From contig NZ_LMID01000017.1 of the NCBI RefSeq assembly GCF_001428605.1, forward strand, positions 1-64,000: a DNA stretch of 64,000 nucleotides, given 5' to 3'. Position numbers and translations under genes: made by a program. Positions 34,306 through 44,394 of this stretch are shown one piece after another. Source of the DNA: Sphingomonas sp. Root720. GTDB lineage: Bacteria; Pseudomonadota; Alphaproteobacteria; Sphingomonadales; Sphingomonadaceae. The notes under the pieces were generated by a model that was given only the letters and a program-made list of their open reading frames with translations, did no database searches and was not told the origin of the DNA. Positions within the stretch are counted from its first letter, which is position 1. Each line of letters starts with the position of its first letter.

Positions 34306-35519
34306 CAGATAATCTCCTCAAGTGTGTCGCGCAGTTTTCCAGCGAGCACGTTGCCGAGCATCAATATCCACGCAACAACGATATCTTGGTGAGTTTTCCC
34401 GCCCCGAGCTACACGATCGGCGGTAGCGAGCATATGAATCGTCGTCGTGAAATCGTTGAAAACACGGAAATACCGAAGACGAACTGAGTCGACTGTTAAT
34501 CCCGATGCCTTTTCATATCGCTCAAACAATTCGTCGGTCGGTAGCAGACCACAAGCTAAGAATGTTTGCTTATCTTCTGCATAATGCCCAAAATGTGTTC
34601 CTGTCGCCCAGCTCAAGTCCTGGTGACGATCTCCCAGAACTGCAAGCTCCCAATCAAGCCAGGCAGTGATCTCGCCTCTCCCCTCATGGAATAGAAAATT
34701 GCCGGCGCGAAAATCGCCATGCACTATTGAAACATGATCAAGCGGCAGGGCGTTTTCTAGCAACCACTGATAGGCAACATCCACAAGTGGCATCGCCACC
34801 GGTCGGTCCTCCTCCCAAACGCGACGCCACCAGTTGACCTGCCGTTTTATGCTTTCGTTCGATTGGACGTGTGCCGCCTCGAAATGTCTCAGCGCGACGA
34901 TTCGCTCGTTCGACACCGTATGGATGCGCGCCATTCCGTCGACAAACTGCTCAGCCAGAACTTGGCGAAGTTGTGATCCGAAATTGATTCCTATTCCGGA
35001 AACTTGCTCGGATGGCGCGACTTTGGGGCGTGAGCGTCCTTCGGCAAAGCCATAGATCAGCGCAGGATGAGGAAGATATTTCCCATCTGGATCCACCCAG
35101 TAGCATGGAGGGACTGGGACGACGCCGTCCATCAATCGGAGTATTTCGATTTCCCTTCGACGACTGGTCTCAACAATTGCTTCTGGGGGTTCCATCCGCA
35201 ACACCATGGGGGTTCGCTGCCTGTCCTTGCTCCCGGCACCGCCCCATTCGAAGTCGAAAGCCATCTGTAGCTTCGATGCACCGCCTTGCAGCCAGCGAGG
35301 ATTATGAAGCGCGAACTCCTCCTTCACCTCGCTGGCAATGAGTGCGCGGGTACCGTTGATGAGAGCGTCTAGCGGGAGCGTCGAATAGCCTGGACCACTG
35401 CGGTGCGCCATCTTTCGGCTCAATATGCGATCTATCTCCCGCTCAACCGGATAACGCGCGCGAATTTCCTCAATAAAATGAGCATCGGGCTCACTCCTTG
35501 GATCAGGAATGTCCATCAT
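34305..35519 (-). CDS. APH-family phosphotransferase
   Basis: A 404-residue kinase-fold protein. The catalytic loop reads SIVHGDFRAGNFLFHEG and the metal-binding part ITAWLDWELAVLGDRHQDLSW; the N-lobe includes VVLRM-like MVLRMEPPEAIVETSRRREIEILRLM. It is of the group found with acyl-CoA dehydrogenases and ligases (choline/aminoglycoside kinase superfamily), probably phosphorylating a catabolic intermediate rather than an antibiotic. Preceded by TTAGGAGAGG. Confidence 0.85.
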   Translation of the reverse strand: MMDIPDPRSEPDAHFIEEIRARYPVEREIDRILSRKMAHRSGPGYSTLPLDALINGTRALIASEVKEEFALHNPRWLQGGASKLQMAFDFEWGGAGSKDRQRTPMVLRMEPPEAIVETSRRREIEILRLMDGVVPVPPCYWVDPDGKYLPHPALIYGFAEGRSRPKVAPSEQVSGIGINFGSQLRQVLAEQFVDGMARIHTVSNERIVALRHFEAAHVQSNESIKRQVNWWRRVWEEDRPVAMPLVDVAYQWLLENALPLDHVSIVHGDFRAGNFLFHEGRGEITAWLDWELAVLGDRHQDLSWATGTHFGHYAEDKQTFLACGLLPTDELFERYEKASGLTVDSVRLRYFRVFNDFTTTIHMLATADRVARGGKTHQDIVVAWILMLGNVLAGKLRDTLEEII

Positions 35520-35549
35520 TTGCCTCTCCTAACGTGTTATCTGTACGAG

Positions 35550-36596
35550 TTAAAGTGGCCGATGCCGCAGTTCTGCCACGAGTTCCCCCTGTTGCTCCGG
35601 GGTTGTCCCGTGCAGCAATATCTCGTCGGCCCCTGCCTCCAGATATTCAGCAAGCCGATCAGCACATTGCGAGATACTTCCGGACGCGGCGCCACTCTCC
35701 AGCCATTCTCGTGGCAAGTATTCGACCGCTGCGGCCAATTGCCGTCTCGATTCGGCGACGTCCGCTTGTCCGAATTCAAATTTGCTAAGTCCGGTCTCGA
35801 TGAGTCGGCTCATCGGCGCCTCATCCCATTCGTTCATCCTGACGATGGGTTGACCAATCTGGCGATGCATGAAATAGGAAACAGCGCGTGCCTCAAGAAT
35901 GTTCTGCCTCTGCGCGGGCGTCAACGTATCAGGTGCCGCGACCACGATGGCGTAAATCCTGGTTGACATCGGATCGCGCCCTGCCGCGCGGGCTGCGTTG
36001 CGCACTATTTTAACTGAGCGGGCCACCCCCTCCACCGTCAGAAACGGATGCAATAAGATGCCATCAAAGTGGGCTCCTGCCAGCGCCAATGTCTTGGGTC
36101 CAACGGCCCCAATGATGATGGGAGGTGGATTGGCGCAAGGCTGCGCCAATTCCATCTCGGGATAGTCTCCGGCGGGACCATTGTAGCAAACTGTCTCGCC
36201 GGCCCATAGCTTGCGGAGTATATCAATGTAGTCCGTCATTCCCGCGTTGTTCAAGACAGGAATCCCAAGCTTTTGGAAGAGTGGCGGTACGGAACGACCG
36301 AAACCCAGAACGAAGCGCCCGCCCGAAAGCATCTGCATGGTCGCACTCATGCCCGCCTGAACGAGGGGATGGCGGGTTCCGAAATGCGTGATACCGGCAA
36401 TCAATCGAACGCGTTGAGTGACCTGACTCAGGGCGCCCATGACAGAGCCGAGTTCTTTGCTGTCCCAGCGCTCCGACAGAACAATACCGCTAAGACCAAG
36501 CTGCTCTCCAAGACGCGCCTGCTCAAGCCCTTCCAGAGGATTGGCAATCCTTCCGGGCAGAATATACGAGTTAAGGACATCGGCCATAGTGCGCAT
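35550..36596 (-). CDS. Luciferase-like (F420-dependent-type) oxidoreductase
   Basis: A 348-residue TIM-barrel protein. LNSYILPGRIANPLEGLEQA at the start, ERWDSKELGSVMGALSQVTQRVRL, then GGRFVLGFGRSVPPLFQ and PPPIIIGAVGPKTLALAGAHFDGI are the pattern of the bacterial luciferase-like superfamily, in a branch I associate with F420-using actinobacterial enzymes. Such enzymes use F420H2 or FMNH2 to reduce or oxidise substrates. The start at 36596 follows GAGGAACTG. Presence of fbiC and npdG 4 kb away supports the F420 reading, but FMN is possible. Confidence 0.8.
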   Translation of the reverse strand: MRTMADVLNSYILPGRIANPLEGLEQARLGEQLGLSGIVLSERWDSKELGSVMGALSQVTQRVRLIAGITHFGTRHPLVQAGMSATMQMLSGGRFVLGFGRSVPPLFQKLGIPVLNNAGMTDYIDILRKLWAGETVCYNGPAGDYPEMELAQPCANPPPIIIGAVGPKTLALAGAHFDGILLHPFLTVEGVARSVKIVRNAARAAGRDPMSTRIYAIVVAAPDTLTPAQRQNILEARAVSYFMHRQIGQPIVRMNEWDEAPMSRLIETGLSKFEFGQADVAESRRQLAAAVEYLPREWLESGAASGSISQCADRLAEYLEAGADEILLHGTTPEQQGELVAELRHRPL

Positions 36597-36777
36597 TTTG
36601 CAGTTCCTCTTGATGACTACATATCCGGGAATCGTAAAGCTTCACAGCTCTTGTGAGAGGCGTCGGTCCTCCTCCGCTGGCGGGTGGCCAACGAACAAGA
36701 CGCCTGCGGGCGGATCGCCGCATACCATTGGGGCCAGGCTTCTTCCTGGATTGCTATTGCTCGGTGCGGTGAATGCT

Positions 36778-37626
36778 TCATGCCCCGTCAGATTCGTTTA
36801 CGAACTCATCCACCAGTGCATTGAACTCGTCGGGCCTTTCCCATTGAGCCCAGTGCCCACATTTGGAGAAGATGTGCATGTCGGCATTGGCGATGAGTTT
36901 GCGCAGGATGAAGCCGGCGTCGAGCGGCAGGACGCGGTCCTCGGCGCCCCAGATGATGAGCGTGGGGCTTGCAATCTTGTCAAGCCCTTGGTTCCACAGA
37001 TGGTCCTTGGGATGCGCCATCAATAGGCGTAACGGGGGATTGGCGACGGTCTCGGGCAGGTTTGCGATGCGGAAGCGTTCCTCTAGCAATTCGTCGGTGA
37101 TCGATGAGCGGTCATACACCAGCAGATCGGTAACACGCGCGAGCTTTTCGAGCGTCGGTCCTTCCCCGCCGTAAAAGTCGAGCATCCGCTGCAGCCCTTC
37201 GGTCGGAAACGGCGACAAGGTCGGCAGACCGCCGCCGGGTCCCATCAGGATCAGCTTGTCGACCCGCTCGGGCGTATCGAGCGCGAAGCGCAGTGAGGTC
37301 ATGCCGCCCAGCGAGTTGCCCACCAGGCTGGCTGCTTCTATTCCGGCATGGTCCATGACATCGCGCACCGCGTTGGCGAGCGATACGATGAGCCCCTCAG
37401 GCTGGGCACGCGGCGCGGATTTGCCATAACCCGGGAGGTCAAGGACGATGACGCGATTGCGCTCGGAGAGGGATTCCACATTCTTGCGGAAATTGCTGTA
37501 ACCATAGGCCCCCGGACCACCGCCATGGATGAGGATGATGGCCGGTCCTTCGCCCCAGCTATGGTAATGGACGCGGCCATCGGAGGCATCGGCGAACCGA
37601 CTTTCGGGCGTAAGAGTGTCGGTCAT
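36778..37626 (-). CDS. Meta-cleavage product hydrolase (HsaD/BphD-like)
   Basis: A 282-residue alpha/beta hydrolase of the C-C bond hydrolase group acting on ring-opened catechols. The oxyanion region HGGGPGAYGYSNFRKNV, nucleophile GNSLGGMTSLR, Asp in IIWGAEDRVLPLD and His in KCGHWAQWERPDEFN are all intact and match the BphD/HsaD signature closely. It should act after the extradiol dioxygenase encoded upstream in the same block. Confidence 0.9.
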   Translation of the reverse strand: MTDTLTPESRFADASDGRVHYHSWGEGPAIILIHGGGPGAYGYSNFRKNVESLSERNRVIVLDLPGYGKSAPRAQPEGLIVSLANAVRDVMDHAGIEAASLVGNSLGGMTSLRFALDTPERVDKLILMGPGGGLPTLSPFPTEGLQRMLDFYGGEGPTLEKLARVTDLLVYDRSSITDELLEERFRIANLPETVANPPLRLLMAHPKDHLWNQGLDKIASPTLIIWGAEDRVLPLDAGFILRKLIANADMHIFSKCGHWAQWERPDEFNALVDEFVNESDGA

Positions 37627-37679
37627 TATCGTCTCCTGTTCGATTACGCGTGAAAAGCCGTGGCGCGGCTGGATCAGGT

Positions 37680-39314
37680 CTATGCGGGTGGCTCGGCAAG
37701 CACGCGGCCATATCGGTCGCGGATCGCCTTCTTATCGATCTTGCCCGTGGCGGTGAGCGGGACGGTGTCGATGATGATGCGGTCGGGCATCCACCATTTG
37801 ACAACACGCGGTTCCAGCCATGCCGTCATGTCTTCGCCGGTGACGTTGCTGCCTGCATGCGGTTCGACCAGCATGATCGGACGCTCTTCCCATTTTGGAT
37901 GGTGCACCCCGGCCACGGCGGCTACCTTCACCCCCGGACATCCCGCCGCGATGTTTTCCAGATCGATCGAGCTGATCCATTCTCCGCCCGATTTTATCAC
38001 ATCCTTCTTGCGGTCGGTGATGCGCATGAAACCGAACCGGTCGATGGTGGAGATGTCGCCGGTGTCGAACCAGCCGTCGGCATCGGTTGCCGGTTGGCCG
38101 ACGCGGTAATAGCATTCCAGCACCCACGGTCCGCGGACCATCAACGCGCCCGATGTTTCGCCGTCATGCGGCAGGGCGTTGCCGTCTTCATCGACGATCT
38201 TCATCTCGATGCCGAACATCATCCGGCCCTGCCGGGTCCAGATGGTGTCATTCTCCTCTTCCTTACCAAGCGCGGCGAGCGCTGGCGTGGGCGTCGAAAC
38301 CACGCCCAGCGGGCTGGTTTCGGTCATGCCCCATATCTGCTGCACGACGACACCGAGTCCGTCGAATGCCACCGCCATGTCGCGCGGCACCGCCGAACCG
38401 CCGATGATCACCCGCTGCAGGCCGCCCGGCGTCTCTCCCGTCCGCGCCAGATGATCGAGATACAGGGTCCAGATCGTCGGTACGCCGCCCGAGAAGGTGA
38501 CGCCTTCGTCCATGATGAGCTGCTGCAGGCTGGCGCCGTCGAACCTGTCGCCGGGAAAGACGAACTTCACGCCATTGATTGCACCAGCAAAAGGCAGGCC
38601 CCAGGCGGTCGCGTGATAAAGCGACTGGCACGGCATGACGACATCGAAGGCGGAGAAGTTGAGCGCCCCGCTCAGCCCCGCGGCCAGGGCGTGCAGCACG
38701 ACCGAACGGTGAGAATAGAGCACACCCTTGGGATCGCCCGTTGTGCCTGACGTATAGCACAGGAACGCGCCCGCATTCTCGTCGAGCCGGGGCCAGTCAT
38801 AGGTTTCTGCCTCGGCGCCGATCAGGCGCTCATAGCAGCCCCAGCCATCGATCGCGCGATCGGCGTCGCTCAGCAGGACATAGTGCTCGACCGTCTCCAG
38901 TCGGTCCCGGATCCGATCGACGATCTCGACCATGTTGCGATCGAGCAGCAGCACCTTGCTGCCGGCGTGGTTGATGGTGAAGACGAGATGCTCATCGGGC
39001 AGGCGAGGATTGGCGGTATGCAGCACTGCGCCCATGCCCGGCACCGCGAAGAACAGTTCGAAATGCCGGTGCGTGTTCCACGCGAGCGAACTGACCCGGT
39101 CGCCAGGCGCAACGCCCAACCGGGCAAGCGCATGCGCCGCTTGCGCCGTGCGCGCCCATGCCCTTCTGTAATCATAGCGCCATATCGGCTCATCGATATT
39201 CTTGGACACGATCTCCCGCTCGCCATGCGCTACCGAAGCAAAACGCAAAATATCGCCAATGTTGAGGGGGGCATTCTGCATCAGTCCCGGAAACACGTCC
39301 TTCTCCTCGAGCAT
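37680..39314 (-). CDS. AMP-forming acyl-CoA ligase
   Basis: A 544-residue adenylate-forming enzyme. The P-loop-like motif reads LCYTSGTTGDPKGVLYSHR near residues 188-206; QIWGMTETSPLG, DGWFDTGDISTID and the hinge RITDRKKDVIKSGGEWISS follow, and the catalytic Lys is in PLTATGKIDKKAI. It makes a CoA thioester from a fatty, aromatic or steroid side-chain acid. The start is immediately after the dioxygenase stop (TGAATG), so the two are coupled. Confidence 0.9.
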   Translation of the reverse strand: MLEEKDVFPGLMQNAPLNIGDILRFASVAHGEREIVSKNIDEPIWRYDYRRAWARTAQAAHALARLGVAPGDRVSSLAWNTHRHFELFFAVPGMGAVLHTANPRLPDEHLVFTINHAGSKVLLLDRNMVEIVDRIRDRLETVEHYVLLSDADRAIDGWGCYERLIGAEAETYDWPRLDENAGAFLCYTSGTTGDPKGVLYSHRSVVLHALAAGLSGALNFSAFDVVMPCQSLYHATAWGLPFAGAINGVKFVFPGDRFDGASLQQLIMDEGVTFSGGVPTIWTLYLDHLARTGETPGGLQRVIIGGSAVPRDMAVAFDGLGVVVQQIWGMTETSPLGVVSTPTPALAALGKEEENDTIWTRQGRMMFGIEMKIVDEDGNALPHDGETSGALMVRGPWVLECYYRVGQPATDADGWFDTGDISTIDRFGFMRITDRKKDVIKSGGEWISSIDLENIAAGCPGVKVAAVAGVHHPKWEERPIMLVEPHAGSNVTGEDMTAWLEPRVVKWWMPDRIIIDTVPLTATGKIDKKAIRDRYGRVLAEPPA

Positions 39315-40187
39315 TCAGACGGCCTGGAACTCGTGGCCCCATTCGCTGATGCGGTCATGAATCATGGGCTCCCAACTCTCGTCGTCATCGATCCTGAGGC
39401 CGCCATGGCCTACCTCCATCATGAATTTGGAAGGCGTGTGCGCATAGAAGGACACGATCCTGTCGTTCGAATGCTGACCCAGCGTCAGTCCGATAGCGAT
39501 TCCGGCCTCCTGCACGCGTTCATACGCCCTTTCGACATCCTCCAGCTTGTTCATTTCAAGCTCAAAATGATGGAGTTTGCTGCCTCCTCCGAGCCCTTCG
39601 GCAAAGGCAATCGAATGGTGTCGCGGGCTGGTGTGCAGGAACGAGGCGTGCATCGTGCTGCCGTCGGGCAGTGGCTGATAGATATAGTCGGAAAGCTGCG
39701 CGAACAGCGCTTCGCGCATGAACTTCTCGTCGCCCTTGTGATCGGTTGAGTTGAAGGCGACATGACCGAGCCCCTGGTCGCCCGTCACGAAACCATGCGG
39801 CACCTTGTCGGAAACGAACGGGGAGCCCGCATCTTCCAAGCCCAGCGCGATCTCGTGCCGAGCTCCGACAGGTCCGACGAAATGGAAAAACCGCTCTACG
39901 CCCCGCAACCGGGCGGACGCATCGTCGCCATCATGCGTGGGGATACCAAGACTCCCGAGGTGCGAGCGCAGATGATCGAAGCGCTCCTGGCTTCCCGCAT
40001 CCCACCCGACCCAGGCTATGTCGTCGGCAGCTCCTTCGACGAAGTGAACGCGCCGTGCCTTCTCGTCGACCCGGCAAAACAGCCCGTCATCCGATCGCTC
40101 CATGCTAAGACCGATCAAGCCCGCATAACGCTCCCACGCACCCAGATCTGATACCTCAAAGCCGAAATAGGCCGTACCGATCGACAT
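39315..40187 (-). CDS. Extradiol ring-cleavage dioxygenase (BphC/HsaC-like)
   Basis: The ATG at 40187 follows AAGGAGAGCCCTT and gives 290 residues; the upstream reading is rejected. Two-domain vicinal oxygen chelate enzyme. The Fe(II) ligands are visible in order: His in QGLGHVAFN, His in SKLHHFELEMN, and Glu in KFMMEVGHGG. It opens 2,3-dihydroxybiphenyl- or 3,4-DHSA-like catechols at the meta position, giving the substrate of the hydrolase gene downstream. Confidence 0.9.
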   Translation of the reverse strand: MSIGTAYFGFEVSDLGAWERYAGLIGLSMERSDDGLFCRVDEKARRVHFVEGAADDIAWVGWDAGSQERFDHLRSHLGSLGIPTHDGDDASARLRGVERFFHFVGPVGARHEIALGLEDAGSPFVSDKVPHGFVTGDQGLGHVAFNSTDHKGDEKFMREALFAQLSDYIYQPLPDGSTMHASFLHTSPRHHSIAFAEGLGGGSKLHHFELEMNKLEDVERAYERVQEAGIAIGLTLGQHSNDRIVSFYAHTPSKFMMEVGHGGLRIDDDESWEPMIHDRISEWGHEFQAV

Positions 40188-40216
40188 AAGGGCTCTCCTT
40201 TTCAATATAATGGACT

Positions 40217-41428
40217 TCAGAGCATGAGATCGCTGTTTTGCCCGGACAGCATGAAAGCACCGAAATTGACGGAACTCTTCTGATGGTTGATGAACAGGTG
40301 ATTGGCGCCGACATTCGCATCGCGGAAATATCGCTGCATCTGAACATCGGCGTCGAAAACGGACCCACCGCATGCATGGGTCAACATATTCACCGCATCA
40401 CGGCACTGCTTAGCAATATTGGCCGCATCCCATTTATAGAAGACTCGGCGGGCGAGAGGGATCTCTTCGCCCCTCGAGACAAAAGCGGCCATCTCGTCGA
40501 AATTGCGCTTAAGGCGAAGATGCGCTCCATCGACCAGAGAGTGTGCATCGGCAAGGATCTGCTGAGCTAGAGCATCCTGCTTGAAACTTGAGCCATTATA
40601 GGCATTGGTCCGCTTGGCTATATAATCCACATAGAAGTCGAGAGCACCATCGGCAATGCCGACAAGGACGCTTGTAAGGACAAAGGCGAACACAGTGCCG
40701 AAGGCAAGCTTGTAGGTATCGGCAGTGAATATCACTCGCCCCGGATCGCGCATCTGGTAAGTCCGGCTGATATTGTGAACGCGATAGGCTGGTACAAATG
40801 CGCCTCTTACGACAATATCCTTGCTGCCGCTCCCCGTCAGGCCGACCGAGTTCCAGGACGAATGATCGATCTCATAGTCACCCGACTCAACCAACAGCGC
40901 CAGATGGTTCACCTCGCCATCTTCCATCTCGACAAGCGCTCCGAGAATGACCCATGTCGCCTGATCGCACCCGCTCGACCATCCCCACCGGCCCTCGACC
41001 TCATACCCGCCTTCGACGCGGCGAGCCTTGCCGAATGGCGCATAAGAGGAAGAATAAAAAGTCTCCGTGTCCCGGGACCACAGATCCTTGGCTGCCCTCG
41101 GATCCATCAAGGCAACTTCCCAATTGTGGATCCCAATGATGCCGAGCGCCCAGGCAGAGGACGGACAGTGGCGGGCGATTTCCGACACGACGTCGTAGAA
41201 AACAGTTGGCCAATATTCATAGCCGCCATAGGCCTTGGGCTGAAGAATCCGATAGAATCCCGCTTCCTTGAATGCAGCAAATGTTTCAGGCGGCATACGG
41301 CGCCCTTCTTCGCACTGTTTGGCACGCTCGCGAAGAAGCGGCCCAAGCTGACGTGCCCGGTAAAGAAGATCGTCAGAAGAGGGAACTTCTGTCGCAATTG
41401 CTCGACTTTCCCTTTGCAGATTATCCAT
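40217..41428 (-). CDS. HsaA-like flavin-dependent monooxygenase
   Basis: The ATG at 41428 (MDNLQRESRAIA) is preferred because AAGGAAAA precedes it at good spacing; another lies 15 bases upstream. The 403-residue protein has the acyl-CoA-dehydrogenase fold of group D two-component flavin monooxygenases: FAAFKEAGFYRILQPKAYGG, WGWSSGCDQATWVILGA, WNSVGLTGSGSKDIVV, and THACGGSVFDADVQMQRYFRD. Such enzymes hydroxylate a phenol ortho to its OH with reduced flavin from a separate reductase, which is not in the window. It stands first in the ring-cleavage run. Confidence 0.85.
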   Translation of the reverse strand: MDNLQRESRAIATEVPSSDDLLYRARQLGPLLRERAKQCEEGRRMPPETFAAFKEAGFYRILQPKAYGGYEYWPTVFYDVVSEIARHCPSSAWALGIIGIHNWEVALMDPRAAKDLWSRDTETFYSSSYAPFGKARRVEGGYEVEGRWGWSSGCDQATWVILGALVEMEDGEVNHLALLVESGDYEIDHSSWNSVGLTGSGSKDIVVRGAFVPAYRVHNISRTYQMRDPGRVIFTADTYKLAFGTVFAFVLTSVLVGIADGALDFYVDYIAKRTNAYNGSSFKQDALAQQILADAHSLVDGAHLRLKRNFDEMAAFVSRGEEIPLARRVFYKWDAANIAKQCRDAVNMLTHACGGSVFDADVQMQRYFRDANVGANHLFINHQKSSVNFGAFMLSGQNSDLML

Positions 41429-41674
41429 CACTTTTTCCTTCATGAAGATTGCTCAGCGGTCATCGCGGTTTCCAGCCCGACCGAGTTTCTTGAACCTATG
41501 TTTCCGAGCTTCTGCATCGCACAAAATAGCTCTCGCAAATTGCGCTTTGCGTTGCAGTTTTCGCAAGAGCTGTCAGACGCATCCCCGGAACGATGGCTCT
41601 TTTTCACCCGGCTCGCGCAGCGTGACGGCAGCTCGCAGACGAAGATTCGAGCGCAACTCATGACTCCGTCGTCA

Positions 41675-44224
41675 TCAGTATTTGAACCCGACGACCAAGC
41701 CATATTCTGACGGTCGTCCTGGATATCGCATCAAATTGTCATATGCCTGGATCACGTTCGTCCAATAATATTTGTTGAACACGTTCTTGCCCCAGACTCC
41801 CAGGCGCCAGCGACCGTCGGAGGACGAAATTCCGGCCGTCAGGTCGACCAGCGCGTAGTTCGGAATTTTGAAAGCCTCCTTGTCTTCTGGCAGAAGATAG
41901 AGGCTACCTATTGACTTGGACTGGCCAGTTACACCGACACCTGCGTTCGCGTTGATTTGATCCGAAAGTGGAAATTCATAGTCAGCACGAATGGCAAACT
42001 GGAACTTCGGCGCGAAAGGAAGCCGAACTCCCTTGAAAGATGCGGTATCCGCGACTCGTAAGCCATTTTCCAGATGCGACCCAATTACGCCTTCATACCT
42101 TTTGACTTTGGCATCAAGATATGTCGCCGCAGCAGACAGCGTCAGTCCGTCAGTCGGGCGGGCGTTGATGTCAATCTCAACCCCTTTTATTGTGGATTTG
42201 GGTACATTTAGTAGTTTGTCAAGCGCGCCAAAAATCGGATCAACAAATTTTGCACGTAACTGTTTGTTTGAGTAATCGTAATAAAAGGCCGCGGCATTGA
42301 TGGACAGTTTTCGATCAAGCAGCTGCGCCTTAAATCCGCCTTCGATATCCAACAAGGCTTCTTGGCTAACCGGAGCATAGGCATCATAAATAGCGCCGGT
42401 GAGTGTCGGGAACGATCCGGCTTTGTAGCCCTTCGACGCATTGAGGTAGAGTAGCAATTCCGGAGTGGGCGTATAATTCACACCGAGACTCCACGATGTG
42501 CTATTCTCGTTCAGCTTACCGGCGGGATTGCCGGTTTTCAGGAATGTGTTTGGGTCAACCGGTACGCTGGAGGCGGGATCAGCAATATTGAACCCTCGAT
42601 TGTCGATCGTGAGGGACTGTCCCGGCACGAGCGTAGGCACAGTCCCAACTCCGTAAATCTGAGCGTAAGCCAAATTGAAGAAGGTGGTTAGAGAGTTAAT
42701 GCCAAACGCGCCGGGAGCAAAAAAACCCGGGATTTCATAAGCGCCCCTCTGCAATGCTGTTCGCTTTGCTTTGGTTTGACGGATACCACCTTTAAGGGTC
42801 ACCGTGGGCGTGACGTCATACTCCAGATTGCCGAACGCCGCATAATTGTTCATAGTCTGGTCGGAACCATATTGATTCCCATTAAACCCATTTACGACAT
42901 GGGCAGTGATCCCATTCAGGTATAAGTCCAAAGCCTCAAGAGCAGTTGTATGCTCATAATTGGCGCCGAGGGTATATCGCACCACGTTTCCGGCGCTATT
43001 TGACAAGCGTAACTCTTGGCTAAATGATTTAGCGCGACCATAGGCCTGATGGATATCCGTCGCCTCGAACGCCATGCCGGAGCCATTTGTGGCATTCAGG
43101 AAGCGCAGACTTGCATAGGACGTGATTGACGTCAGCGTATGGTCATCCATGATCTCATAGTCGGCCCGCAAAGCGGCTTGCCAGAATTTGTTGTCTGTGA
43201 ATGGGCGCAGATTGGGACTCCAATCGGCGTAGCGGGCGTTGTTTGGAGCCACAGGGTAAATAAGAGCGTGATAGTCCGCAGGAACAACCCCGCCCGGGCC
43301 AGCCGCGCCGACCTCGTTCTGCAATCGCGGTTCCTGATATTGGGGCGTTACCGGATCGCTCTGATCCCGCCACCCATTGATGTTCAAAGAAAATTTGAGG
43401 CGATCACTCGCTTCCCAGTCCAAAAGAAAGCGCGCGGCGATATTATCACGCTTTCCAATGGTATCCTGCTTCTTGTCCGGACTGTCAGGCACGCCAATCG
43501 CCAAATATTCGGCCGGCACGCCGCCCTCGATCCGCGTGTAGCTTTTCTGCCAGTCGTCACCATTGACTGACTTGATGGCCAATCGAGCCCGCAGCGTATC
43601 GGTTATTGGACCGCTGATAAATCCCGACGCTTCAATCGTATTGAAGCGTCCGTAGCTGAACTCCGCTCCAGCCGTGAAGTCGGCAGTCGGCTTGGCAGCG
43701 ACGAAGTTGATCGCACCGCCAGTAGCATTGTTGCCGAACAATGTGCCCTGTGGTCCTTTGAGAACCTCCACGCGCTCGAGATCGAATGCCGTCAGCGCAC
43801 TCATCACCGGCAAAGGTAAGGGGGCCTGATCTATATAAGTGGCGACATCAGGATAGGCCGACAAAGTCGTTTCGAAAAAGCCAACACCCCGGAGAGTATA
43901 GACCGGAGTTGAATTAGCCGTCGGGGCATAAGTGAGGCCGGGCGTCACCTTAGCGAGGTCACTTACATCGCTGACGCGCTGCCTCACGAGATCGTCGCCG
44001 GACATCGCAGAAATCGTGAGCCCGACCTTGCTGAGATTCTGCTCGCGCTTGTTGGCGGTGACTACGATCTCGCCCACGTCGCTATCATTAGCCACCGAAG
44101 CCGGCTTTTCACTCGGATTTGCGGTTTCGCTCGTCGCCGCTTGGGCAAATGCGGTATCGGCTACCATCATCGTAGCCAAAGCGATCAGACTGGCGCACAC
44201 CTGCTTTTCGTTGAAAACCTTCAT
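41675..44224 (-). CDS. TonB-dependent receptor
   Basis: The ATG at 44224 follows AGGAGGGG and opens a signal peptide (LIALATMMVADTAFAQA), giving 849 residues. The TonB box region is DVGEIVVTANKREQNLSKV, the plug contains LRGVGFFETTL and VEVLKGPQGTLFGNNATGGAINF, and the barrel ends in YGLVVGFKY with the aromatic C-terminus. Sphingomonads use such receptors for hydrophobic or aromatic substrates as well as iron. Same strand as, and about 250 bases upstream of, the monooxygenase gene; composition is lower in GC than the flanks. Confidence 0.93.
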   Translation of the reverse strand: MKVFNEKQVCASLIALATMMVADTAFAQAATSETANPSEKPASVANDSDVGEIVVTANKREQNLSKVGLTISAMSGDDLVRQRVSDVSDLAKVTPGLTYAPTANSTPVYTLRGVGFFETTLSAYPDVATYIDQAPLPLPVMSALTAFDLERVEVLKGPQGTLFGNNATGGAINFVAAKPTADFTAGAEFSYGRFNTIEASGFISGPITDTLRARLAIKSVNGDDWQKSYTRIEGGVPAEYLAIGVPDSPDKKQDTIGKRDNIAARFLLDWEASDRLKFSLNINGWRDQSDPVTPQYQEPRLQNEVGAAGPGGVVPADYHALIYPVAPNNARYADWSPNLRPFTDNKFWQAALRADYEIMDDHTLTSITSYASLRFLNATNGSGMAFEATDIHQAYGRAKSFSQELRLSNSAGNVVRYTLGANYEHTTALEALDLYLNGITAHVVNGFNGNQYGSDQTMNNYAAFGNLEYDVTPTVTLKGGIRQTKAKRTALQRGAYEIPGFFAPGAFGINSLTTFFNLAYAQIYGVGTVPTLVPGQSLTIDNRGFNIADPASSVPVDPNTFLKTGNPAGKLNENSTSWSLGVNYTPTPELLLYLNASKGYKAGSFPTLTGAIYDAYAPVSQEALLDIEGGFKAQLLDRKLSINAAAFYYDYSNKQLRAKFVDPIFGALDKLLNVPKSTIKGVEIDINARPTDGLTLSAAATYLDAKVKRYEGVIGSHLENGLRVADTASFKGVRLPFAPKFQFAIRADYEFPLSDQINANAGVGVTGQSKSIGSLYLLPEDKEAFKIPNYALVDLTAGISSSDGRWRLGVWGKNVFNKYYWTNVIQAYDNLMRYPGRPSEYGLVVGFKY

Positions 44225-44394
44225 ATCCCCTCCTAATTTATCACCTTGCGGGGGAGGCCTATGCGACCAAAGGATAGAAAGGAAATCAATATGCGGTATA
44301 TCCGCTATTTGCGAGAACAATAGCCTCATCTGCATTCGATGCCGCGCGGAGTCCTATTGATCTGCCCCCTTCTGAGTGGTCCAAAATCTCTCGG

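Noticed and set aside
34305..35519. APH-like gene as aminoglycoside resistance
   Set aside because: Position in a catabolic block and resemblance to acyl-CoA-associated APH proteins argue against it.
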